A stretch of 64,000 bases of DNA from Chryseolinea soli (GCF_003589925.1 NZ_CP032382.1:124001-188000); one strand, 5' to 3'. Counted from the stretch's first letter, positions 34,490 to 45,257 are shown. Notes: generated from the letters alone by a model not told the origin. Numbers and translations are program-made.

Positions 34490-36313
34490 CTACTTCTCAA
34501 ATTCCCGATAGGCGCCGAACGTCGCGAGCCGGTCTTCGCCCAGCGATGCAGGGATCGGCAAACAGGGATCGTGGAGCTTTTCGCATAGTTGGTTCCAAAG
34601 ATTGGTGCGGGTGTAGGTTTGATGCACCTTTTGAAAGGGAATGGACAACAACAATTCCTTGGCTGTTTTGAACTGGCCCTGGTCGATGAGCAGCTGCACG
34701 CGACGTTCAAGTACCCACTCGTCTTGCAGGGCATCCACTTTTGCCAGCCATGCTGCCCGCTCCGACAGCGTTTGTTTTCCGAGGCTGCGCAGCGCCTTGT
34801 CGCGTTCGATCACGACCTGCGGATGGAGTTGCAGCCACGGTTCACGAACAGACCGCAACGCTGCCGCCGCACCTTCATTGTCGCCTTCCGATCGCAGTAT
34901 TCGCGCCAGCAATACGTTGGCCACGCCCAGGCTGCAGGCTGTCAGTTGCTTTTTTGCATTCTGAATGTCGCCGCTACCAGCCAGCCACGCGCCATAGTGA
35001 AATTTCCACAACGAGGTTTGCTCACCCTTGCTCTTTGCGATGGCCCACTCGAACGCGGGTTGCATGGCCTCCATGCCCGACGGCGCCCAGATGTTTTCGT
35101 CTATGGCGGGCGGCGCAGGAACCTCGCCTTTTTTTGTGAAGGCTTTCGACAATTCCAACCACGGTTTTGTCCCTGCATCTACTCGCCATCCAAACCACGG
35201 AATGGACGACAACGCACGGAGTTTATGGCCGGGCACTTTCAACGCATAGATGTCCACCGGCATATTCGTGGGCATCCAGTATTCGGTGTGCGTTCGCGTT
35301 TCGCCGGGTTTCAATTCAAGTTTGATGGATTGATCGCCAATGGGTCCACCTTGGATCTCCACATAAGGTTTGGTCGCGGCCGTGCTGAGCGTAGCCCATG
35401 CGCTGTCGGCCCCTACACCATAGCTCCACAATTTTATTCCGGGCGCTACGGTCCTGTCGGCAAAGTGATACAATCCCGACTTGAGCGAAGGTGTAAAAAC
35501 GCCAAATGCGTTCACGTCGCTGGTCTTCCAAAAATATCCGGTCATCTCCCGGATGTCGGCTTCGCGTCGCGGGCCTTGCGTGACCCAGTCGAGGGTATCG
35601 ACGGTCGATGCATGCGAGAGTACGCGTCCTTTTGGAAAATGATATTCGGTGTCGGGCGCTGAGGGCAGCGCGGCGTTCGACCACGACATCCACGGATAAG
35701 GTTTTGTGCCGGGATTTCGAAAGACGACCCGTTGTGTAAGAAAATTATCGTCGGGACCCAGCGAATACTCCACAACCCATTGCATGCCGAACCGGCGCTC
35801 GCGTTCACCACACGTTACATAAGTGCGCCCGGCGGCTTTGTCGATCTTGTAGGGTACGAAGTCGTTCTGGGTTGGCGAGTGGGATATGGGGAAACTCACT
35901 TCGATCCCTCCGGCCACAAAATAGAAACGGGGCAATATGCGCACCGGTTTTACAACGTTCGGCACATACAACGCTTCAGTTCCGGAAGGTTTATGGATCA
36001 ACGACATCACTTTGCCGCCCAGGTCGGGACAGATCGTGACTTTGATGTGGCTGTTTTCCAACACCACAAATTGATAGGGCTTCAACACCGGGCGGTTTGA
36101 TGTCTCGACATAGCTCACGTACGGATAAACGCCGTTTGGATCCAGGGCCGTAGGCACCGAACCGGCGGGCACCAGGCTGTGTGTGAGAATGTAATCCCGG
36201 TACGTGACGGTGGTGACGCTGTCCTTCTTTGCGCCCGCGACTTGGGCAGCGGCGAACTGCGCGAAGGTGAGCAGGAAGATCAGCGTCGGTATAAAGGTCT
36301 TAAAGTCGAGCAT
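34490..36313 (-). CDS. Secreted DUF5107-domain protein
   Basis: The 606-residue product has a signal peptide (MLDFKTFIPTLIFLLTFAQFAAAQ), so ATG 36313 is used. Residues about 65-370 match DUF5107: VVLENSHIKVTICPDLGGKVMSLIHKPSG and VKPVRILPRFYFVAGGIEVSFP. The C-terminal 200 residues are helical, with a TPR-like pattern (LRSVREPWLQLHPQVVIERDKALRSLG). The fold is thought to be a galactose-mutarotase-like beta-sandwich. It lies in the carbohydrate locus and has a longer cytosolic relative at 51302. Its activity is not known. Confidence 0.85.
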   Translation of the reverse strand: MLDFKTFIPTLIFLLTFAQFAAAQVAGAKKDSVTTVTYRDYILTHSLVPAGSVPTALDPNGVYPYVSYVETSNRPVLKPYQFVVLENSHIKVTICPDLGGKVMSLIHKPSGTEALYVPNVVKPVRILPRFYFVAGGIEVSFPISHSPTQNDFVPYKIDKAAGRTYVTCGERERRFGMQWVVEYSLGPDDNFLTQRVVFRNPGTKPYPWMSWSNAALPSAPDTEYHFPKGRVLSHASTVDTLDWVTQGPRREADIREMTGYFWKTSDVNAFGVFTPSLKSGLYHFADRTVAPGIKLWSYGVGADSAWATLSTAATKPYVEIQGGPIGDQSIKLELKPGETRTHTEYWMPTNMPVDIYALKVPGHKLRALSSIPWFGWRVDAGTKPWLELSKAFTKKGEVPAPPAIDENIWAPSGMEAMQPAFEWAIAKSKGEQTSLWKFHYGAWLAGSGDIQNAKKQLTACSLGVANVLLARILRSEGDNEGAAAALRSVREPWLQLHPQVVIERDKALRSLGKQTLSERAAWLAKVDALQDEWVLERRVQLLIDQGQFKTAKELLLSIPFQKVHQTYTRTNLWNQLCEKLHDPCLPIPASLGEDRLATFGAYREFEK

Positions 36314-36427
36314 TTTTTGAAGTGTTAATGATTTTTTAGTTGATGAAGGCCGGCGAAGCACGTTGCGCCGAGGAGATGCTCACGCAACGTTGTGGATGAC
36401 GGGAGCCTGGTTTTCTTCCATGGCGTC

Positions 36428-37162
36428 CTATTCCAATTGAAGTATCCCAAAGGATGAGGGGATGTGGAAATCGGGCGTGGCCGATGCCGGCGTAACCCAA
36501 CTGATCCATTGCATCGCCTCTTTCTCCAGATCGATCTCCATACATCTACCACGGTACAAGCCACAATGCAACATGCCATTGGCCAGCAGCCCCAGATCGG
36601 CAAGTGATTGCAGACTGATCCTGCCCGTAACCACATAGCCGTCTTCATCCTGGCGGGCACTCGCCCGCAGTTGACCCGAAGGCCACTGCCAGTGACTGTC
36701 AAATTTCCGGTAGTAGCTGGCGCGGTAATCGTACACGCGGGCCAGCGCGTCTATTTCGAGGCCATAGTAGGTCGACAACGTGGTGTCGGTGCAGAGAAAA
36801 ATTTCCACGCGATCACCATGGAGGACTTCCGACTTTTCATTCTTGTTCACATAGGTTTTGATGTCTCGGTCTTGTACTCTGAATTGCCAATACAATCCCT
36901 GGTCGTCGTGCAGCGCCCGAAAGGTTATCGCAGCCGGAGGTTTCCCCGGTTCCCACGGAAAGACAAAGTCCTCCAACGCGTTGGCTTGCGCCCACGACGC
37001 CGAATCATGTGCGATAACTTCCGCTGGGGTGTAATGCCCCATGCGTCGAACAATATATGTTTTAGGGGTCGTCGATTGCAAAGCAGTTTGTTTTTTGCGC
37101 AATTTATTGGAATTCCGACAACAATACGTTGTCTTGCTGTCCCATGCTTTTGAAATATTCAT
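36428..37162 (-). CDS. CBM9-like carbohydrate-binding protein
   Basis: The product has up to 244 residues. From about residue 35 it shows the family 9 carbohydrate-binding fold: KTYIVRR...PAAITFRALHDDQGLYWQFRVQDRDIKTYV, then HGDRVEIFL and YYGLEIDALARVYDYRASYYRKFDSHW. No signal peptide is obvious, so the start may be wrong or the protein cytosolic. It lies between the DUF5107 gene and the FG-GAP protein in the minus-strand sugar operon. Confidence 0.75.
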   Translation of the reverse strand: MNISKAWDSKTTYCCRNSNKLRKKQTALQSTTPKTYIVRRMGHYTPAEVIAHDSASWAQANALEDFVFPWEPGKPPAAITFRALHDDQGLYWQFRVQDRDIKTYVNKNEKSEVLHGDRVEIFLCTDTTLSTYYGLEIDALARVYDYRASYYRKFDSHWQWPSGQLRASARQDEDGYVVTGRISLQSLADLGLLANGMLHCGLYRGRCMEIDLEKEAMQWISWVTPASATPDFHIPSSFGILQLE

Positions 37163-37213
37163 CGTGAAAATGACCGAGACAATAAAAAGGATCCCGGACG
37201 AGCTGATGCTCCG

Positions 37214-40200
37214 TCACTCCTTTTTTTTGAAAGCCAAAAGTGGCCCGCTATTTTGCGTGACGACGATCAGATCGCCGTTTTTTTGTTTCACCTTGCAGAT
37301 ACGCCGGGCGTCATGCTCCACCCAAAACCCACTGCGTTGGGGCGTCAGGGGTTGGAGTCTCCCGTTTCCATCTCCCAATAAGACCAACCCTACACTCGCG
37401 TCGTGTTGGCCCTCTACAGGCTCGATGGTGAAATCATTGCCTACGATCAAAAGATCGTCTTGACCATCTTGGTTGATATCGCTCACGAGGATATCCTTCA
37501 CGGGCGCTTGCTGTACTACGGCCGGCAGTGGTATAAGCTTAAATTCAAAGTTCCCTACGTTCTCCAGGATCAGGCTTTGTTGCTGATAGGCTCGCACGGT
37601 TAGTTTCACCTGCTCTTTCACCGGGGCGATCACATCGTCAAGAGATGCCCTGGCAAAGGCCTCGAAGGTTTGGTATCGCTTTTTGAACATCGGCACCTGT
37701 CGAACTACATCGAACCAGGATGACGTTGGGTATTCCACTTCGCCTGCATAGTAAGCCGGAAGGGCGTCCCACCGGTTGTTGTTATCAAAGTCGCCTGCGT
37801 AAATGGAAAAGGGTTTGTCTTTGGTGAATCGATAGCGGGAATTTAGGCCAACATTTCCAGCAACCAGATCCATGTCGCCGTCGCGATCGATGTCCAATGC
37901 TGCCAACGTGTTCCACAGGCCATTAGAAAATGTCAACGACTCGGGTTGTAGCTGCTTTAAATTTCCTTTTTCATTTTTGAAAACCGTGATGGGCATATAC
38001 TCTCCTAACAGGATCAAGTCGTGCCACCCATCCTGATCCAAATCTACCCATGCCGCATCGGTTACCATGCCGATGCTTTGCAAACCCGGCGCGACTTGAT
38101 TGGTGACGTCGGAAAATTTTGCATGGTTATTTCGCAGCAGATAGCTCACGCCGGATTTTGGAAATTCCAGCGATATCAGGCGGCCTGCGCGAAAAATATC
38201 GAGGTCACCATCTTTGTCAAAATCAAAGGGGACGACACATGATCCGCTGTGGCGCATGGCGGGCAGGCGCGTTGTGTCCGATCTATAGTTGCCCTTGCCA
38301 TCGTTGAGCATCAATCGGTCTTGAAAAAAGGGCGAGTTGTCGTAATGCTCATTGGAGCCGCTCACGATATACAAGTCATCATCGCCGTCTTGGTCGGCGT
38401 CGAAGAAAGCCGCCCCCGTGTCTTCTTCATTTTTATCTTTTGCTGAAGGAACGGGTTTCCCTGTAAACGTCCCATCCGTATGTTGGAGAAAAAGATTCCC
38501 TGCAAATTGATAGGAACCGCCCACAAAAAAGTCATCGAGACCATCCTTATTCACATCAGCCACCGCCAGGCAGGGGCCTTGCTGCGATAGCTTGTGTGGA
38601 AGCAAAGGCTCCACATCATAGTCCATATAAAATTTTTCGCGGTCGATGTGTTTCAGGTGGCTGGAGCTGTCTGCTCTTTGCAGCAGTGGTTGGATCGTGC
38701 TCTCGTTGCGAAATGTCCCCGTTCCGCTTTCAGTATATTTTAATGTCAGCGTCTGGTTTGCCTTCAGGTTTCGCATCACCTGGCTTCTGCCATCGGGCCA
38801 AATAATTTCCAGCGAGTCGATGACCGCGTGTTCTCCAAGGCCAAAATGAAGTGTGTAGTCAACAGATGATTGATAGCCACGGGTCACGGACATGTGCTGC
38901 CTTTGCAACTGTCCGTTTGTGTAGAGGGTAAGGGTGCTGCCCAGTCCCTTGGTGTTGCCCTGGGAGCCGCTCAATTTAATTTTCAGAAAGTGCGCGTTTT
39001 GAATGGTGTTTCGCATAATGAAAGCCGGTGCGTTGATGTTGTTCACCACGATGTCCAAATCTCCATCCAAATCCAAATCACCTAGCGCCGCGCCATTGGA
39101 AAGTGACTCATTTGTTCCCAACCACATCGCCGACTTGTCTTCAAACGAGTTGGCTCCGGTATTTTTAAAAAGATAATTGTTCTTTTTTATGGAAGGCATG
39201 TTCTTAGCGCCTTCCCGCATGCTGCGGTCTGTTTCCAACGGCGTGCTTTTTGTTGCCGTTTGATTGTTGTGGATAATAAAATCCATATCGGTGATGTCGC
39301 GCAGGTAGCCGTTGGTGATGAACAGATCTTGCCATCCATCCTGGTCAAAATCTGCGAACAGCGGCGCCCAACTCCAGTCCGTGCTGTGCACCCCGGCTTG
39401 TTGCCCGATCTCTGCAAAGACAGGAGTATTTGACTCATCTTTCCCCAGATTCACCTGCAACATGTTGCGCATATACTGAGGGTGATAGCCCGCGCGGGTC
39501 ATGGCTTCAAAGGTGTTGGGGTTGGCCGGACCGGCCATCTTTTTCCGCTGCACCGCATCCGCCGGCAGCATGTCTACCACCATCACGTCGGGCAAGCCGT
39601 CGTTGTTAAAATCGCTCACATCGTTTCCCATCGAGAACTGGCTGTGGTGTCTGAAATATTTCCGCGCCGATTCGGTGAACGTACCGTCGTGGTTGTTGAT
39701 GTACAGGTGATCGTTGGCCAGAAAATCGTTCGACACCAATATATCTTCCCAACCATCGCCGTTGAGATCGTGAACGGCCAGTCCCAACCCGAATCCGTCG
39801 TGAAGAATACCCGACGCCTGGGAAACATCCACAAATTTACCATCCTGATTTTGCAGCAGCTTATCGACCGACGCTCCTCTGCCGTTGTCGATGACGGGGG
39901 TAACCTTGTTGGGATTGCGCACGGTGTTGGTGCTGGTCATGAGATAAGCATCCAGATCACCATCTTTGTCGTAGTCGAAGAACGCTGCTTGATTGGTGTA
40001 GGTCGTGTCGGCCAATCCCCACGATTGTGCTTCTTCCCGAAACCTCATATTGCCCTGGTTGATGTAGAGTTGATTGGCCCGTTTGGAGGCTGGATAGTTG
40101 CCGGACTTGCAAACATAAATATCCAACAGACCGTCGGCATTGATGTCCACCAGTGTAACACCCGTGCTCCATCCTTGCTTCCGGATGCCGGCAGCTTGCG

Positions 40201-40519
40201 TAACGTCTTCAAATTTCAGATCGCCTTTGTTCAGATAAAGCCGGTCACCGACCCGGTTGCCCGTGAAATAAAGATCCGGCAGTGAATCGTTGTTGAGATC
40301 GCCAATGGCCACACCCCCACCGTTGTAGACATAATAAAAATCCACAATGTTAAAGGTGTCGTCCTCGGCAATTGTGTTATTGAAATCCACTCCGGAGTCA
40401 GCAGGGTCCACGAAGGTGAACAACGTTTCTGGTTTGGGTTGGCGGCAGGCCATGAGGGATAAAAGTCCCGCAAATAAATAGAAGGCTTGTGATGCGGAGT
40501 ATCTCCTGGCGTTTATCAT
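37214..40519 (-). CDS. FG-GAP/VCBS repeat lipoprotein with ASPIC/UnbV domain
   Basis: The 1101-residue product has a lipobox (SLMAC) right after the signal; ATG 40519 is used rather than the TTG 6 bp upstream. Repeated beta-propeller blades carry D-x-D-x-DG-type Ca-binding loops (GDLNNDSLPDLYFTGN, DFDQDGWQDLFIT, DLDLDGDLDI, DIDRDGDMDLV). An ASPIC/UnbV domain lies near 515-590 (MSVTRGYQSSVDYTLHFGLG, then IIWPDGRSQ). Such proteins are surface-exposed and often accompany SusCD loci. It lies 78 bp downstream of the SusD gene. Confidence 0.9.
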   Translation of the reverse strand: MINARRYSASQAFYLFAGLLSLMACRQPKPETLFTFVDPADSGVDFNNTIAEDDTFNIVDFYYVYNGGGVAIGDLNNDSLPDLYFTGNRVGDRLYLNKGDLKFEDVTQAAGIRKQGWSTGVTLVDINADGLLDIYVCKSGNYPASKRANQLYINQGNMRFREEAQSWGLADTTYTNQAAFFDYDKDGDLDAYLMTSTNTVRNPNKVTPVIDNGRGASVDKLLQNQDGKFVDVSQASGILHDGFGLGLAVHDLNGDGWEDILVSNDFLANDHLYINNHDGTFTESARKYFRHHSQFSMGNDVSDFNNDGLPDVMVVDMLPADAVQRKKMAGPANPNTFEAMTRAGYHPQYMRNMLQVNLGKDESNTPVFAEIGQQAGVHSTDWSWAPLFADFDQDGWQDLFITNGYLRDITDMDFIIHNNQTATKSTPLETDRSMREGAKNMPSIKKNNYLFKNTGANSFEDKSAMWLGTNESLSNGAALGDLDLDGDLDIVVNNINAPAFIMRNTIQNAHFLKIKLSGSQGNTKGLGSTLTLYTNGQLQRQHMSVTRGYQSSVDYTLHFGLGEHAVIDSLEIIWPDGRSQVMRNLKANQTLTLKYTESGTGTFRNESTIQPLLQRADSSSHLKHIDREKFYMDYDVEPLLPHKLSQQGPCLAVADVNKDGLDDFFVGGSYQFAGNLFLQHTDGTFTGKPVPSAKDKNEEDTGAAFFDADQDGDDDLYIVSGSNEHYDNSPFFQDRLMLNDGKGNYRSDTTRLPAMRHSGSCVVPFDFDKDGDLDIFRAGRLISLEFPKSGVSYLLRNNHAKFSDVTNQVAPGLQSIGMVTDAAWVDLDQDGWHDLILLGEYMPITVFKNEKGNLKQLQPESLTFSNGLWNTLAALDIDRDGDMDLVAGNVGLNSRYRFTKDKPFSIYAGDFDNNNRWDALPAYYAGEVEYPTSSWFDVVRQVPMFKKRYQTFEAFARASLDDVIAPVKEQVKLTVRAYQQQSLILENVGNFEFKLIPLPAVVQQAPVKDILVSDINQDGQDDLLIVGNDFTIEPVEGQHDASVGLVLLGDGNGRLQPLTPQRSGFWVEHDARRICKVKQKNGDLIVVTQNSGPLLAFKKKE

Positions 40520-40596
40520 GGACAAAGATCTTAATAAAAAACAAAAGGGCCAGCCTAAACCGGCCGGCCACTTTCATTTGGGTTAAACAATTGTTC

Positions 40597-42195
40597 TTAT
40601 TGCCACTGCGGATTCTGCGTCACGTTCTTATTGCCCAGAATTTCCTTCAACGGGATCGGCAACACATAATCTTTTGCCTTGGGTGTACGTCCTACGTTGT
40701 AGAGCGTTGAATAATGGGTGATGTAGTCGCCAAGGTAATCGGGTGTACCACCAAAGGTGCTTTTGCGTCGCAGCTCGGGATAAAGTACCTGTTCGAACAC
40801 AAACTCCTGCATGCGTTCGGCCACGATGGCGTCGCGCATATCACTTTGACTCAGTGCCCCGACCGGCGCCAGCCCCGCGCGATCACGCACGGCGTTGATG
40901 CCTGTGGTGGCATCGCCCGTCTGGCTTTCGTTGCACGCTTCAGAGTGCCCCAAGAGCACATCTGCGAGACGCAGATAGATCGTGTTCTTTTCCGTGGTGG
41001 TCCACGAACCGCCTACCTTCATCTCGGTGATCTTGCCCGACCATGCTTTTCCAAAAACAAGCTCGGTCGGATTTTCAGGATTTGCGTTGGGATCCACAAT
41101 GCCACCAAAGCGCGACAGGTTATAGGCCGCAGTCTTGCTCCAGCGCACGATAGGGTAAGCGCCGGCGGCGGTCTTCCCTGTGCGGGCCGTGGGATACGAT
41201 TCAACGAATGTGCCCGCGATCCGCTTGTCGCCGTCGTCGTATGCTGCTCTGAAATCCTGTGTAGCGCTCAACCAGCTCCAGCCTGCACCACCGTCATCGG
41301 TTGGCAAATCTTCGGGATTGAAGTGGGCGGAGTGATTGCTGTATTCGTTGGCGTTTGCCTTCGCAGAAACCTGTCCTTCAAAAATTCGCTCGCCCATGTT
41401 CTCGTGATCGGTGTCGAAATTATAGCTGAAGTCGCTGAACAAGGTGAGACCACTGTTTTGGATGATGTCTTCGGCCGTGACTTTGGCCTCTGCCCATTTT
41501 TTATCCCACAGCTGGGCCTTCATCAATAAAGTCTTCGCGGCCCATTTGTTGGCTCTTCCCAGGTCGGCGCCGGTGTAGGCGTTGGGCAGCACGGCAATAG
41601 CCGCTGCACAATCGGCATAGATCAGATCGATGATGGCGCGTGTGCCCCCGCTGTTGGATGCCAGGTTGCTCAAATCCTTGGTGCCTTCAATGGTGAGCGG
41701 TGCGTTGTCGAAATAACTCAACAAACCGTAGTAGTAAAACGCTCTCAGGAAATACGCTTCACCTTTCAGGCGCGCGATAAGCTCAGCGTTGGCCGGATCG
41801 ACAATGGTTTCTGCCACGGCCAAAATTTCGTTGGCCCGGTTGATCGACCGGTAGCTTTGGCCCCAATAGGCTTCGATCACGTCGTCTTGTGCCGTTACGT
41901 TGCCCAGGTTGTATTGCAGGGGTTGTTTTTCCCAACCCACCTGAAAGCCCACGAGGCATTCGAACACATAGCGGTTGTAGAAGTAATTGAACCAGTCCGA
42001 ATTGCCCATGGTCAAATCATCATAGATGGCATTGACCCCAAGCTTCAATTCGTTGGCCGATTTGTAAAAGCTATTCGGACTGATATAATCCGGCGTCTCG
42101 TCCAGGTCCGAGCAGCTCATCCCCACTAGCAACAGGGAGGTCATGATCGAGAGGAGAAGTTTTTTTCTAACTATTTTTTTCATGGTCATTTTCAT
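40597..42195 (-). CDS. SusD/RagB-family surface glycan-binding lipoprotein
   Basis: The 532-residue product has a lipobox LVGMSC followed by SDLDETP, the classical surface-lipoprotein export signal. The family pattern is clear: ISPNSFYKSANELKLGVNAIYDDL, INRANEILA, FLRAFYYYGLLSYF, and a late KNVTQNPQW end. It binds oligosaccharides at the cell surface and lids the SusC barrel. I take ATG 42195 (42183 is equally possible). An ATG at 42222 overlaps the SusC stop, but it adds nine residues before the signal. It is the partner of the gene upstream. Confidence 0.93.
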   Translation of the reverse strand: MKMTMKKIVRKKLLLSIMTSLLLVGMSCSDLDETPDYISPNSFYKSANELKLGVNAIYDDLTMGNSDWFNYFYNRYVFECLVGFQVGWEKQPLQYNLGNVTAQDDVIEAYWGQSYRSINRANEILAVAETIVDPANAELIARLKGEAYFLRAFYYYGLLSYFDNAPLTIEGTKDLSNLASNSGGTRAIIDLIYADCAAAIAVLPNAYTGADLGRANKWAAKTLLMKAQLWDKKWAEAKVTAEDIIQNSGLTLFSDFSYNFDTDHENMGERIFEGQVSAKANANEYSNHSAHFNPEDLPTDDGGAGWSWLSATQDFRAAYDDGDKRIAGTFVESYPTARTGKTAAGAYPIVRWSKTAAYNLSRFGGIVDPNANPENPTELVFGKAWSGKITEMKVGGSWTTTEKNTIYLRLADVLLGHSEACNESQTGDATTGINAVRDRAGLAPVGALSQSDMRDAIVAERMQEFVFEQVLYPELRRKSTFGGTPDYLGDYITHYSTLYNVGRTPKAKDYVLPIPLKEILGNKNVTQNPQWQ

Positions 42196-42221
42196 TTTAA
42201 AGTTATTCACTTGCACTCCCA

Positions 42222-45200
42222 TTAAAAACCGACGTTAAGACCCGCGGTGAATTGGCGCGAGCGCGGATAAGCATCGTAGTCATCGCCGCGGTTCAGGTTG
42301 TTTTGTCCCTGGTTGTTCACTTCAGGATCAAAGCCCGTGTATTTGGTGATGATGAAGAGGTTTTGTGCACTCACATAAACACGCGCCTTGCGAATAAATT
42401 TCGGCACAGGTAAGTTGTAGCCCAGCGAAACATTTTGCAGGCGGATGAAGGATCCGTCTTCAATAAAGAAAGAAGACCGGCGGTAGGACGCGAAGTCACG
42501 CTTGGCATCCACAGCGGGACGCGGCGCGTTGGTGTGTTGCGGCGTCCACGAATCGGTGAGGATGTTGGCGATCTCATTGATCTTTTGCGCGCCGTCACCA
42601 ATCTCGGATTGTTGCAGGTTGCGCACGTCGTTGCCCTGCACACCGCGGAAGAACACGGAAAAGTCAAATCCCTTAAAGCGCACCGTAGAGTTCAGACCCC
42701 AGGTGTATTTGGGATTGGGATTGCCCATGATGGAATAGTCGTCGGCCGTGTAGCTGCCGTCTTTGTTTTTGTCTTCATATACCGGAGCTCCCGTTTCGCT
42801 CACGCCGATAAATTTATAGCCTTTCCACACGCCAATGGCATTGCCCGCTTCCACCCAGCTTCCGTCCACGCCAAGGTGGCCGCTGGTGCTGGTGGCATAG
42901 AAGGGAGCGCTTTCGCCAAGGTCTTCAATTTTGTTTCTCAGGATCGATACGTTGGCAGCGACATCCCAGGTGAGTGCACCCTGGTTGATGACTTTGGTGT
43001 CGACCGAAAGTTCAAAGCCTTTGTTGCTGAGGGAACCGGTGTTCTTCAACAAGGTGCTGAAGCCCGTGCTTTGCGGAATGGATACATAGAGCAACAGGTC
43101 GGTCGTGAGGTTGTTGAAATAGTCCACGGTCACATTGAGCCGGTTTCCGAGGAAGCTCATGTCGATCCCGGAGTTGAACATGCGGGTTTGTTCCCATTTC
43201 AAATCGGCGTTGGGCATGCGGGTGGCCGCATAGCCAGAGACCAGCACGCCGTTGAAGATGTAGTTACGCGGGCTTAGGTCGGACGTTGACTGATAGGCCG
43301 GGATTTGCGAATTACCCGTAATACCATAGCTCAACCGAACTTTAAGGTCATCGAAGATGCGGGACAGGCCGGCGCTCTCAAAAAACTTTTCGTTTACCAC
43401 ACGCCATCCCAAAGCAGCCGAAGGGAACGTTGCCCACTTGTTGTTGGGACCGAACTTGGTGGAACCGTCGCGGCGGGCCGTCAACGTCAGCAAAAAGCGG
43501 TTCTGGAAATTATAGTTGATTCTTCCCAGGTATGACCGCAGTCCCCAATCTACGCGCGTCGAGTTTCCGATCTGCGGCAAGGTTCCGTTTTGAAAATTCA
43601 GCGACTTGAAATCGTCTGAATCAAGTCCGCGAATGGCCTGTGAAGCCGATTGGTTGTCTTCCCGCTGCGTGGTATAACCCAGCGTTACTTCCAGTGAATG
43701 ACCTTCCGCGATCGTCCGGGAATAGGTGAGGATGTTTTCGTTCAGCAGGTTGACGAGGTTGCGGTCAAAGCGTTGTAGCTCGCGGCCGTTCTGGCGCCCG
43801 AGGCGTGTCTTGCTGTTGTAGAACGTATTGCGCGTGGCGTTGAGGATATCCAGACCAAGACTGGTTCTGAACTTGAGGTCTTTCGTGATGTTGAAGGTCA
43901 ATGCCGTGGTACCAAAGAAGCGATTGGTCGCATCCTTGTCGACACCTTCCTTGGCTTCCGCTACGGGGTTTATGGTGAAGCGACCATCATAGAGCGGGTA
44001 GTTGTAGTTCCCGTTGTTGTCGTATACCGGAACCGTTGGATCAAGTCCCAGCGCGGTGATGATGATACCGCCGGGACCACCGCGATCGGTGGGAACGTTG
44101 TTGGACGTGGTGCGGGCAAACGACCAGCTGTTGCTCAGCGTAGCCTTGCCGTTGAACAGGTTGTTGTCCAGGTTCAGGCGAAGGCCATAGCGTTTGAAAT
44201 CGGTGTTGATGATGAGCCCCTCATTGTCCATATAATTACCCGACACGGCATATTTCGCATTGGCATTTCCACCCGAGATCGAGAGCTGGTTGTTCCAGAT
44301 GCTTCCGGTGCGCGTGATCTCTTTCATCCAGTTGGTGCCGTTGCCAAAGCCCTGGATCTGGGCGTCGGTGTAGCGGGGATTTCCGCCTTGGCTCACATCG
44401 AGCGTGTTGAGGTATCTTCCGTAGTCGGAAGCCGGCATCATGTCGATGTTGTGTGAGATGCTTTGTGAGGAAATGGAAGTTTCAAAGTTCACGTTGGTCT
44501 GGCCGTCTTTTCCACGCTTGGTGGTGACGAGCACCACGCCGTTGGCTCCGCGTGAACCATAAATGGAGGTCGCCGACGCATCTTTCAAAACTTCGATCGA
44601 CTCGATGTCGCTGGGGTTAAGCGATGCCAACGCATTCTTGGCCTGGCGGTCGCCGCCAGTGCCATAAGCGGCGTTGTCGGGATAGATCGGGAGGCCGTCA
44701 ATAACATAGAGTGGCTCGCTGCCGCTGATGAGTGAGTTCGCACCCCGAACACGCACGGACAAACCGCCGCCGGGTGCAGACGAAGCTTGTGTTACCTGAA
44801 CACCAGCCGCCCGGGCCTGCAGACCCTGCTCCACCGACATAACGGGCATGTCTTTGAACGCGTCGCTCTTCACGGAAGAAACCGATCCGGTGAGATCGCT
44901 CTTCTTTACAGTGCCATAGCCCACGATCACCACCTCCTCCAGGCTTTTAATATCCTCTTCCAGATTTACATCGATCGTCGAACGGTTGCCTACGACAACG
45001 TCCTGATTTTTGAAACCGATAAAACTGAAGGTGAGAACAACATCCGCCTGATTCACCTCGATTTGGAACACCCCGCGTGAATCAGTAGTTGTTCCTTGCG
45101 CAGTCCCCTTAACTAAGACGTTTACGCCAGGAAGGGGGTCGCCTTGCGTTGTCGTTACTTTGCCGGAGAGTTTTGTTTGCGCAAAGGCCTGCGTTGCCAG

Positions 45201-45257
45201 CAGGATGCCCAAAAAGACCACCAGTAATTTTGTGAGTGACTTGTAGTTGTCTTCCAT
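42222..45257 (-). CDS. SusC/RagA-family TonB-linked outer-membrane receptor
   Basis: The 1011-residue product has a signal ending in QAFAQ, an N-terminal carboxypeptidase-regulatory-like domain (KLSGKVTTTQGDPLPGVNVL, about 28-115), a TonB box (EEVVIVGYG), a plug domain with RGANSLISGSEPLYVIDG, then a 22-strand-type barrel ending in FTAGLNVGF. It imports oligosaccharides across the outer membrane using TonB energy. Its upstream 348-bp region is divergent from the alpha-galactosidase gene, suggesting shared control and a galactoside substrate. The substrate is inferred from neighbours only. Confidence 0.95.
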   Translation of the reverse strand: MEDNYKSLTKLLVVFLGILLATQAFAQTKLSGKVTTTQGDPLPGVNVLVKGTAQGTTTDSRGVFQIEVNQADVVLTFSFIGFKNQDVVVGNRSTIDVNLEEDIKSLEEVVIVGYGTVKKSDLTGSVSSVKSDAFKDMPVMSVEQGLQARAAGVQVTQASSAPGGGLSVRVRGANSLISGSEPLYVIDGLPIYPDNAAYGTGGDRQAKNALASLNPSDIESIEVLKDASATSIYGSRGANGVVLVTTKRGKDGQTNVNFETSISSQSISHNIDMMPASDYGRYLNTLDVSQGGNPRYTDAQIQGFGNGTNWMKEITRTGSIWNNQLSISGGNANAKYAVSGNYMDNEGLIINTDFKRYGLRLNLDNNLFNGKATLSNSWSFARTTSNNVPTDRGGPGGIIITALGLDPTVPVYDNNGNYNYPLYDGRFTINPVAEAKEGVDKDATNRFFGTTALTFNITKDLKFRTSLGLDILNATRNTFYNSKTRLGRQNGRELQRFDRNLVNLLNENILTYSRTIAEGHSLEVTLGYTTQREDNQSASQAIRGLDSDDFKSLNFQNGTLPQIGNSTRVDWGLRSYLGRINYNFQNRFLLTLTARRDGSTKFGPNNKWATFPSAALGWRVVNEKFFESAGLSRIFDDLKVRLSYGITGNSQIPAYQSTSDLSPRNYIFNGVLVSGYAATRMPNADLKWEQTRMFNSGIDMSFLGNRLNVTVDYFNNLTTDLLLYVSIPQSTGFSTLLKNTGSLSNKGFELSVDTKVINQGALTWDVAANVSILRNKIEDLGESAPFYATSTSGHLGVDGSWVEAGNAIGVWKGYKFIGVSETGAPVYEDKNKDGSYTADDYSIMGNPNPKYTWGLNSTVRFKGFDFSVFFRGVQGNDVRNLQQSEIGDGAQKINEIANILTDSWTPQHTNAPRPAVDAKRDFASYRRSSFFIEDGSFIRLQNVSLGYNLPVPKFIRKARVYVSAQNLFIITKYTGFDPEVNNQGQNNLNRGDDYDAYPRSRQFTAGLNVGF

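Noticed and set aside
34589..35662. 357-codon plus-strand frame opposite the DUF5107 gene
   Set aside because: Its composition is that of an antisense shadow, and the opposite strand has a clear DUF5107 domain.
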